Of a stretch of DNA of 64,000 nt, positions 52,860-61,255 are shown in pieces. The notes under the pieces are model-generated. The model had not been told where the DNA came from and ran no database searches. It was given only the letters and a program-made list of their open reading frames with translations. The position numbers were made by a program, and so were the translations under genes. The stretch lies in the NCBI RefSeq assembly GCF_040954645.1, contig NC_092808.1, forward strand, positions 20,756,232-20,820,231, written 5' to 3'. The DNA is from Diabrotica undecimpunctata (taxonomy: Eukaryota > Arthropoda > Insecta > Coleoptera > Chrysomelidae). The first letter of the stretch is position 1, and the number at the start of each line of letters is the position of its first letter.

Positions 52860-54070
52860 TATTAACATATACCTTCCAAGGTATCTTGTAAAGCTGTTTG
52901 TTGCAATAAACGGGAAACAGGTATTAATTAAAATATTTAGTTTTCACCACAAATTTTAATCCCTATCTAAATATATACAATATAATTTTTTTATAGCTAC
53001 CCACCACCAATTATGTACAGTTAATCTAGTTACTTATATACAAAAAAAATAAATACCCTGGTTACACACAACTGATCCTTGATAAACTGAATTTACAAAT
53101 AATAAAATATAAGAACAAATTTAATGACTATACCTAAAAAGGTAATTTACTTGCCTACTAGAGATGTAACTCTGTATTTCGGCTTTCAATTAAATGTCTT
53201 AACAAGTAATAAGGACACTATCCTGAAGGCATAGGTGTCCAAAGGTTTAAAGATATAATAATAATAAAATATCAATAAATAACTCTCTGATTAAATGTGT
53301 ACACAAGAAACCGTACAAATGAGTTAAAATGCAGGATTTAAAACCTCAACCTACTTAGTCCCTAAATATGATTAAGTATTATCTTAGAAAAAATTATGTT
53401 TTTTTTATTATTATGTAAAAATAGTATGATTTAACGTTCAAGAAAAAATATTATATAAAAAAAATTAAAACTAATAAATAAACTTAATACAGGTTTACTA
53501 TATTTTATACTCTGAAGGAAGGAGATACTTCCCACTGATTTCTCAAAATTGTCCGGGAATAATAAGGTCAGATCTAGACCTCTGGGGAACAGCTACGTCA
53601 AAAAAAAATCAACCCTGGAACCAGGTGTAACTCCGACTAGGTATTAACTTAAACCTTCTTCTTAAGAAAACTTATCCAAAAAAAAAACAAAATCAAAATA
53701 TTCTTCCCCTGATTTCTGCTTGACTCCCAGAGGTAGGCGGCTCAGAGTGGCTATAAACCAACAGGACACTTAGAAAAAAAAACAAACCAAAACTTCCTGC
53801 AACTTCTTCTTAAAAAAACTTTAATATTCTAAATAAAAAAAACCTTTTAGGCCTTCTCTGGCCCGTACCTCTAAACCCAAGTGTCTCTACCGAACGTCGA
53901 AGCAGAAGTCGGCAATGGGCACTTGTTTTGAATTAGCTAAACTATAATTGCAAACATGGACGCTTGGTGTTGCTGTTTAATACCAACTTAAAATTTATGA
54001 ATTAAGAAAATCATTAAGAGGATTTGAATTTAAAAATTTTATTTAAAAATGTTTAAGGATTATTGAAGTG
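52860..54070. other. Unclassified insert within the Tigger element
   Basis: AT-rich, with poly-A/T runs and a few GC-richer patches (53520-53640, 53700-53760, 53850-53930). It might be part of another repeat such as a solo LTR, but I see no matching ends, tail or protein. Confidence 0.35.
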
Positions 54071-54074
54071 ACGG

Positions 54075-54830
54075 ACTCGTTACAGTATGCGCGAATGCAT
54101 TAGGATCCCACAAATTGAAATTGCTAATCATAGGTAAGTCCAAGAAACCTCGTGCCTTAAAAAATGTTAAAATTGGGAAGCTACCAATTTCATACATGTG
54201 ACAAAGCCGTGCCTGGGTGACAAAAAAAGTTTTTTTGGATTGGTACAAGAACAGTTTTGTCCCACATGTTTAAGATGAGCTAAAAAAAAAGAAACTGCCG
54301 GTGAAAGCCCTCCTCTTATTAGGAAATGCTCCAGGACATCCTGATAACGACGAATTAAAAATCTAAACTACCGATGGATATATCGAAACAATGTACTTGC
54401 CGAAAAATACTACTGCATTAATTCAGACCATAGATCAAAACGTTATTAAAACTCTCGAGGCACACTACAAGAAACAACTCCTTGTGGATATTATAAGTCA
54501 ACCTAATGCTGACATTGAAGCAACAGATGAAGAAATATTTAAAGAAATGACAGAATCTGATGAACATGTAACCCAGGAAGCACAGGATGAAAAATCTTTT
54601 ACCGTCAACTGTGATGATGCTATATTGGCAGCAAATACATTGATGCGTTGGTGCGATTAGAGAGCATATGACTTTGAAAAAATTTTGATGTTAAAAGAGA
54701 TACGTACAAGAACAAGCACAATGATACACTGTCTAAACAAGAAAAAGCAAAAGACAATAAAAGATTTCTTGAAAGTGTGAGCACAGTACATATGTATTTA
54801 CATACGTTCATAATTAGTTAAGTTAAGTTA
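54075..54830 (+). pseudogene. Tigger transposase, DDE half
   Basis: Across two frameshifts: ANALGSHKLKLLIIGKSKKP, RALKNVKIGKLPISYM, AWVTKKVFLDWYKNSFVPHV, DELKKKKLPVKALLLLGNAP and GHPDNDELK (second catalytic Asp motif DNAPGHP is here GNAPGHP, so Asp is lost). Then MYLPKNTTALIQTIDQNVIK, TLEAHYKKQLLVDI; the third acidic residue is the Asp in QTIDQ. An acidic, poorly conserved tail follows to about 54830. Confidence 0.8.
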
Positions 54831-55269
54831 TTATTTACACATTGTATGAACATTAAATTCCTTCCATAGCTTCCAAAGCTTCCATACTTCTTTTAACAAA
54901 CATGTTTTAGTTAGCCAAAATGGTTGTTTTATTTGTCTATTAATCTGGGTAGCATTTTACTCATAGAATTAAGGAATATTGTAGGCTCCTGCTAACAAAA
55001 CAATGCCAAATATATAATCACTTTCGGTAATCCGAATCCTGTTGGTAATCCGACACCCCTTTGGTCCCATACCTGTCGGATTATCGAAGGACAACTAACT
55101 ACATAAAAACAAAATACATATAATGCACAGATAACGAATATGTAAGGGGAACACAACTCACAAATGAACTATGGGTTGGCTTATAACATTTTACGCACAT
55201 TGGGCTTCGAATATGCATTAAGGTAACTTCATCGCTCTAAAAGTTAATAATACTTCATTATTTATTTTT

Positions 55270-56500
55270 CTTTTTAGTCTAGAAAGTTACTAGACTTGGG
55301 TAGCTAATAAAATGGCAGGCTTGGATTGGGTAAAGGGATTTATGAAGAGGCATTCAACAATATCATTATGCAAACCAGAAAATACAAATCTTTCAAGAGC
55401 TACCAGTATCAATAAAACTTTATTAAAATGTTTTAGAATTTTATGACAACTATAGTCGAGCTTTTCAGAAACACCCTTTCAATGCAAATAGGATTTTTAA
55501 TCTCGACGAAACTGTTGTAATGACGTTTGTCCAAGCTCCGAACTTAACTTCAAAAAAAGGAATAAAACAAGTAGGACAAACTGTTTCTGGCAAACGTAGA
55601 CACCTCGTTGTAATGGTAGGAATTGTTAGCGCATCTGACAATACCGTACCACCAGTTTTTATTTTCCCTCGGGTAAGGTTTTATAATAATTCCTAGTTGG
55701 TTGTCCATCTGGTAGTTTCTTCTTCTTATTGTGTCGTCAACGATCACTTCTTTAAACGCTTCCCTATCTTTTGCAACGTGAAATATGAACACTAAGGTTA
55801 GTCCAATTTCTGATATTCCTTAGCCAAGATGTCTTCTTTCTTCCCAAGCCTTTTCTTTGCTCTACTCTTTCCTGCATGATGACGTGCTGACTGGTAGTTT
55901 GAGATTGGTAAATAATCCAACTAGTGGATGGATAAACGCATTGGTTTATTTAAAAACGCTGGAAAATTTAGTAATTAACGCTAAATTCACTGAGTCTGAC
56001 CCAATTTTACTTCTTCTAGACTACCACGAAAGCCATTGCTCACTGGAAGCCATTATTTATGCAAAAGCCAACAGTATTATTACAATGGTCACATTTCCTC
56101 CGCATTGGGGAGATTTAAGGCAAAATATAAGGTTGTTCAAAATTATTGGATGCTCTCACATCCCAATAAGACTACTACCATTAATATTTTTGTTGAATTT
56201 GCTGACCAGGATTTTGAGAACTCCTTTACAATCAAAAATATAGTAGCTGGCTTCAAAAAAACTAGAATATACCCATTTAATAGAAATGCGCTCTGGATTA
56301 TGACTTTGACGCAGCAAACGTCACTGACAGGCCTATTGTAGAACAAACCATAGAAGCCTCAAACACACCTATTAAAACGCATGCATTAACTAGTTCTTGT
56401 ACTTTTAGAACTTCTCAACCTACAACTAATATTGAAGATTCCGCCTCTCCACTATTTCCTGTTATGGCTGTTCGACCATTTCCGACGGTACGTTGTACCA
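55270..56500 (+). pseudogene. pogo-superfamily (jerky/DDE_1) transposase pseudogene
   Basis: It starts MAGLDWVKGFMKRHSTISLC and reads SRATSINKT, EFYDNYSRAFQKHPFNANRI, FNLDETVVMTFVQAPNLTSK (first catalytic Asp present), GQTVSGKRRHLVVMVGIVSA, SDNTVPPVFIFPRVRF. A 200-bp antisense LINE scrap (55680-55885) interrupts. It then resumes LHDDVLTGSLRLVNNPTSGW, DPILLLLDYHESHCSLEAII (DxHxSH, second Asp), MVTFPPH. About 13 codons with the third Asp motif (HRLQPLD) are deleted. It continues FKAKYKVVQNYWMLSHPNKT, IVAGFKKTRIYPFNRNAL and a Ser/Thr-rich tail. A different lineage from the two Tigger-like copies. Confidence 0.85.
55680..55885 (-). pseudogene. RTE C-terminal scrap inside the pogo-like gene
   Basis: The minus strand gives GLGRKKTSWLRNIRNWTNLS and FHVAKDREAFKEVIVDDTIR, RRN, the last ~45 residues of an RTE ORF2 (GRxxxSWLRNxRxW ... 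DREAFxxVxxD). It interrupts the transposase between FPRVRF and HDDVLTG. No clear target duplication was seen. Confidence 0.7.
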
Positions 56501-56509
56501 TTTAAATTC

Positions 56510-57420
56510 TCTATCGATTTTGGCATTTTAAGGTTAAATATTTTCACCCCCGACAAGGGGGCGCTAACCCCTGGGATAAAAGCGCACATGGACACTATAT
56601 ACCTCTTTTTATTTGACATGTGTCTTATGCGTATTTAAAATTTCGTGTCAAAACCATGAATGAATGGACTATTAGACCAATAGATCGACACATTTGGCAT
56701 ATTTAATTTTGTAGAAACTTTCCTGAACCTTTTTTAATGTGACCTAAAAAAGTATCACTTTATTGTCTTTATCTTGACTATCGTCTTCATCTGTCAATCA
56801 AGCCGGATGCGTCTATATTGCCGTCAGAGCGGCGTTAATTCCCGCCACGCACGGTCCGTAATTGGCCACGGCTTGTAATCTAACACCGTCATACCGTCTC
56901 TAAACCGGCTTAGGATTTCAGCCGGGCCGAAAACTCTCATAATTAGCTGTACCCCCGTCCTTTGGGAACCTACTCACTTCGTCTAATTGCTATTAGACCC
57001 ATCATAAAGTCAAAAGGGTTCGTTATTTCTGTTATTGCTATCGGGAATCGCTACACTGCCAGCGGCTGGGAATCGTAGTATGATGGGAAGGAAGTGAGAT
57101 AGCGCGTGGACTTAGGTCCTTCGGGAATCCTTTTGATTTATTTGCGGTCACGTTGGATTTATTTGAGTATGGAGTCAATCATACTTACTACAATTTTTAC
57201 ACCAAGAAAAATATTTTCTAACTTAATGAGTAAGATTTACTATAGGGGAAAAACTTGATAATTTAAAAAAAAACTGTTAAAACTTCTAACCAAAAATTAA
57301 TTAACAAGCTTAGGAGTAGTATAGTGTTATTAAATGTTTTAAAATAACGCATTTAAAATATATAACATATCTATATGCTGATTAATAAATAAAGAAGAAC
57401 AAAAAAAAACTAACATAAAA
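56510..57420. other. No gene recognised; GC-richer island 56790-57150
   Basis: 56540-56640 (cacccccgacaagggggcgc, aacccctgggataaaagc) looks like an interspersed repeat of unknown class. 56790-57150 is noticeably GC-richer than the rest of the window, with ccgtaattggccacggcttg, ttcagccgggccgaaaactc and cgggaatcgctacactgcca. It has no ORF or TE motif. The TAATTG and TAATCTAA sequences within it could be homeodomain-type sites. Function unknown. Confidence 0.35.
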
Positions 57421-57424
57421 ATAT

Positions 57425-57530
57425 CGAAAAGAAAGCGAAATCAACCAAGTAGTGAGACAGGGCTGCAGCTTTTCTCTCACAGTTTTTGACATATACATTA
57501 ACGACCTTCCAGAAACCGAAAATTAGTAGA
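57425..57530 (+). pseudogene. LINE RT motif-B fragment
   Basis: The plus strand reads ESEINQVVRQGCSFSLTVFD followed by IYINDLPETEN. This is the VRQGCxxSxxLFxIYINDLPE segment of a reverse transcriptase. It is only about 35 codons long. Confidence 0.6.
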
Positions 57531-57612
57531 ATATTGCGGTATACAACTTGACTGAATACTCACCGAAACGTTTTACTACCTCGTCTTCCTCTTTAACCCA
57601 GATATTACTATT

Positions 57613-57977
57613 CTACCGTCCTTTTAAAAGGCAGTGTAAATTATGCGTAATTTAGGTTAGTACAGCTACCAACTGATAGATGGCTCTAGATGAAGTGTTT
57701 TCAAGAGCCAGCATTCGACAAGTTTTAACGATTTTAGTGCGCTCACATGCTGTAATTGTGAGGTTATCTGTGTAAATTGCCAGGTTTTGGACTACAAAAT
57801 GGATGCTTATAATTGGAGGTAAGTCTAGAATTAAAAAACTGTTATTTCACGGCATTGGCATGTGGATTATTGTATAATAGGGACTTATGTACGTATATTC
57901 TTGGCTCGAATAGTTGTCACGTTGTTTCAAAGGCTCGCCGCTTGGGATTTCATTTTGTTCTTTTAAAAGGACGGTAG
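57613..57977. repeat. 18-bp perfect inverted repeat centred on TTAA
   Basis: ctaccgtccttttaaaag (57613-57630) and its exact reverse complement at 57960-57977 enclose 329 bp that include the first exon of the piggyBac-derived gene. Each arm contains the palindrome cttttaaaag with a central TTAA, the piggyBac target site. Confidence 0.75.
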
Positions 57978-58746
57978 TAATTAGTACTACCAACGTGCGT
58001 ATTGTTTCAGGAGGCCTCTCAAATTGCATGAGCTATTAGAAGAGCTTGATTCTGATGAAATCCCAGTCCCTCCAGATGGTTTGATCATATTTCCCCCAGA
58101 AAATGCCAATGATGATGTCACCGATTGCGACTCCGGCGATGAAGAACTAACTACAATAAATAATTTACCGGGTAGTCAGTTGAGAAACGATGTAGAACTT
58201 GTTTTTGACAACGCGACTGAATTACCACAAAATTCTGTGAATTCCAGCCTACCAGAAGAAGATTCGGATGATGACAATATACCATTGGCTTTGTTTCTTT
58301 CCAAGGAAAAGCTGCCCCATCAATTAGAGAAGAGAATATTTGCACACTGGATTCAAAGAGACTTGTATCAACACCCTGATTGTACTTACTGGAAAACTCA
58401 ATTTGGACCGAAAATGACTCAGTCGCCGATAGAAATTTTCAATGTGTTTTTTGATGATGAAGTCATCAATTTGGTTACCGAATACACTAACATCTACGCA
58501 GGATAAAGAAATCTTTTGAACGACATTACTCAAAATGAGATTCGATGTTTTATAGGCGTTCTTGTATTGAGTGGTTATGTGGTTGTGCCGAAAAGGTACA
58601 TGTACTGGGAAAATTCGAAATTAATTCAAAATGTTAACAATAAAAGTTTCAGTAATATCTGGGTTAAGTGTCGTGTCCATATTCAGACGTTGACCGTGAT
58701 TATGTTTATACATTTTTTAAATCTTTTTTTATTGGTTGCTGTGTAA
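57799..58746 (+). pseudogene. piggyBac-derived transposase (PGBD-like), one intron, one nonsense codon
   Basis: Exon 1 (57799-57818) encodes MDAYNWR. A 192-nt intron (57819-58010, GTAAGT...GTTTCAG) joins it in frame to RPLKLHELLEELDSDEIPVP in exon 2. The protein continues through an acidic linker (DVTDCDSGDEELTT), WIQRDLYQHP and MTQSPIEIFNVFFDDEVINL, VTEYTNIYAG. A single stop at 58504-58506 is followed in the same frame by DITQNEIRCFIGVLVLSGYV and YMYWENSKLI. These are the N-terminal domain and start of the piggyBac DDE fold. The family resemblance ends near 58680, before the catalytic aspartates, so the 3' part is deleted at the RTE junction. Confidence 0.75.
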
Positions 58747-59570
58747 AATAATTCTTCGACCGTGTGACCAAACCACTACCAGATACCACGCAACCATAAG
58801 AGCTTCTATTCATCTTTTTCCTTCCATTTTTTCTTGTATTATTAGGCGAAAAGGATGACATTTAGGTTTGCTAACTATGTGACCAAAGCATTGGAAGTGT
58901 GTGCCCATGTTCTCTTTAGGATCCTGCGTTAGCGCTACAAATCTAATGATTCCAATTTTTCTGGATATTATCTCTTCCTCGAAATCAGCATTAATATTCA
59001 ATTAACTGCGAAGGTATTTAAAAGGGTTTTCACGCTCTATCCTCTTTCGATTTAGCACAAGCTGACATTGATCTACATTCACCTGTCATACATTTTTTTT
59101 ATTTTTTTTTTTTTTTGAAATTTGTGAAATATTTCTAGATATATATATTGAAAAGACCGGGGGACAAAACGCAATTTTGTCATAACCAACGTTAAATGGG
59201 TAGACTATTTTCAATTTCGATAGAGGCTACTTGACTTTAGTACATATATTTTAGCGGTTTTATATTGTTGTGGTTCAGTTTTGCTGCTTGTAAGCACTTA
59301 AAAAGCATATCTTGTGGTACTCAGTTAAATGCCTTTTCAAAGTTGATGAAACAGACAGTTCTTTCGAAATTCACCTCTTTTTGTAGGAGAATGCACGTAA
59401 AAATCCGTCCATTTCTGTTTCCTAAGTTCCCTTTTCTAAAATCAAATTATTTATCACCCATTCTGCTTTCACATAATATATTTAGTGTGCTCCTGATTAA
59501 ACTGATCAGTCTAAAGTCGAGACCCTCTTCGGTTAAACCAAATGTGATTACAATACTACATACCTCTTGC
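58745..59570 (-). pseudogene. RTE LINE, RT to C-terminal region, decayed
   Basis: The minus-strand reading gives RLISLIRSTLNILCESRMGD, FDFRKGNLGNRNG, FERTVCFINFEKAFN (motif A Asp changed to Asn), VLSPGLFNIYI (motif B end), then after a deletion of the YADD region FKYLRSxLNINADFEEEIIS, and QCFGHIVSKPKCHPFRLIIQ, EKMEGKR. The order is correct for one RTE element. Confidence 0.65.
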
Positions 59571-59574
59571 TACA

Positions 59575-60150
59575 AGCTACTTGTGTCTAGAATATGCTAC
59601 CGTGATGGGGGCTCGTACGGGTTGTACAAGGTCGACTTCTGTTTTGGGAAAGCTTTCGTGGTGTGAATTTTACTTGTGGATTTTGTAACCAGTAAATTAA
59701 TAATTACATATAAGTTTATTCCATCATTTTCATTAGTTAGATCGTCTTGTATTTCTATTTATATTGTTTCTCTTTTTCGAAAAATACATAAGATAAATAC
59801 TAATGAAAATCGTATACACTTCTGGCTTAGGACTTAATAATATACCATCTCAAATATTATTTAAATGGGACAAATCTTTTATACAAACATTTTCCGATTT
59901 TCCCTTAACATAAGTTTAACTTAAAACACATTAGAGTCTGCTTAATTTTTTTACAGTATCATACGTACAGTACCTTGTTTACAGGTATTACAGGTTTTTA
60001 GTAGGTAATGCTATTACTTCGGTATTAACTGTACATGTTTTTTAGTTGTTTTTTGTAACTCTATAATAGCCACTATTATATTTATTACATTAAAATTAAA
60101 CTTAATTGAGTAAACTAATTTTTACTTGAAGCACCAGCAAGCGGCGTTAA
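59575..60150. other. No recognisable gene
   Basis: AT-rich, no motif on either strand. The shadow frame at 59265-59666 is antisense to the RTE above. Confidence 0.4.
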
Positions 60151-60159
60151 TACTTGACT

Positions 60160-60420
60160 TGACAATGGCAAGTGCAACCTTGCCGCAACGTCGTTAAAAT
60201 GGTTTCTCTGTTAAAATGTTCGGATAGATTTCCGCGGTCAGATAAATGAAAATCACTAAGTTCTCGGGAAGAACCGCGTTTAGAATTTAATGCTCGACGT
60301 TTCGGCACCCATTTTGGAGTCATTTTCAAGACTGTTACGGTTCCGTATGAGTTCGGAGTCTCAATCTGCCTACTCCACGCACTCGTGACGTAACAGTATC
60401 GTGTTCTGTATAAATACAAG
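60160..60420 (-). repeat. Unclassified repeat with GAAACGTC motif
   Basis: On the minus strand it reads cttgaaaatgactccaaaat then gggtgccgaaacgtcgagca (60330-60288). The TTGAAAAtGA ... GAAACGTC arrangement parallels the TTGAGAACGA ... GAAACGTC unit at 7.1 kb. A 90-codon minus frame spans it (60419-60147), but I regard that as chance. Confidence 0.4.
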
Positions 60421-60454
60421 AAACGTCAAACAGCACTTAGGTCTTAATCTGCCT

Positions 60455-61248
60455 ACTCCTCAGTGTCGAGTGACTTGACAGGATATTGATCTGTCAACAC
60501 TATGTCCACTTGGTAATTGTCTGTTACCATTTTTGTCAGTTTTATAAAGTCCATGGCACTTTGATTCTTATATGTTAAAATATAAACGTACATTGGAAAA
60601 TGGTCAGTTAATATATGGAGGTACTTTTTTGGCCTATACCCACCAAATCCTCCAACTGTGTCTATAAAAACTATTTCAAATGGTCGTTTTGTTGGACCTA
60701 AATGTGACATCCATCCATATTTTATTTTTCACATGTTTTTCATTATTCTTATGTTATGTTCTTCAACAAGTTTTTTGCTGTATAAAATAGAGTTATTTTG
60801 TTTATCATCTGTGTTTGTCCTAAATATTAGTAGGTATCATTTATGTCATTTTTATTAGATCTATACTAAATTCTTCTAATATTAAAATTTTCTCTCTTTT
60901 TCTTATTTTTCTCTAATAGATTCCTTTTTTAAATGTCAAATTACTAAATCTATTTGATCTTGTTTTATCTCTACAACATCTGTTATGTTAATTTTTTTTA
61001 TTGATTCACTCATTTGTAAATCACTATTATAGAGGTTTAAAAACTTAATAAAATCATCCAAGTTTTACTCTGGTTCTAATACTGGATATCTGCTCAGACA
61101 GTCCGCTTCTTGGTTTGTTGTCCCTAGATTATTATTTAACCCTAAAGTTGTATTGTGATAAGTAGTAAGTCAAATCGCCTAATTCTTCATTCGTTCTAGC
61201 TTGAAAATTCATATCTTCCAAAGTTTATGGTCAGCGTATAACATAATA
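60455..61248 (-). pseudogene. Ty3/gypsy pol fragment: RNase H end and integrase start
   Basis: The minus strand reads VYADHK, FQARTNEELGDLTYYLSQYN, then GTTNQEADCLSRYPVLEPE (the xADxLSR end of the gypsy RNase H). A linker and a weak zinc-binding region follow, then MSHLGPTKRPFEIVFIDTVG and GFGGYRPKKYLHILTDHF (first integrase catalytic Asp in IDT), VTDNYQVDIVLTDQYPVKS (second Asp in TDQY). Stops and frameshifts precede the 85-codon open integrase piece. No LTR was found nearby. Confidence 0.8.
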
Positions 61249-61255
61249 TTGTCAG

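Larger units (their letters stand above)
51475..55095 (+). mobile_element. Tigger-type (pogo superfamily) DNA transposon, interrupted
   Basis: The left end cagtagacgattgatactcc (51475) and the right end, read in reverse complement, gttgtccttcgataatccga (55095) are similar inverted termini, each flanked by TA. Between them lie an N-terminal CENP-B-like segment and a separate DDE segment, with about 2 kb of foreign sequence (52.07-54.07 kb) in the middle, including a LINE RNase H fragment on the minus strand. Confidence 0.65.

Noticed and set aside
52860..54070. Possible solo LTR inside the Tigger element
   Set aside because: I could not find matching TG...CA ends with a target duplication, a primer-binding site or a polypurine tract.
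60147..60419. 90-codon minus-strand ORF
   Set aside because: It spans a dispersed repeat with the GAAACGTC motif; the composition and lack of any domain suggest chance.
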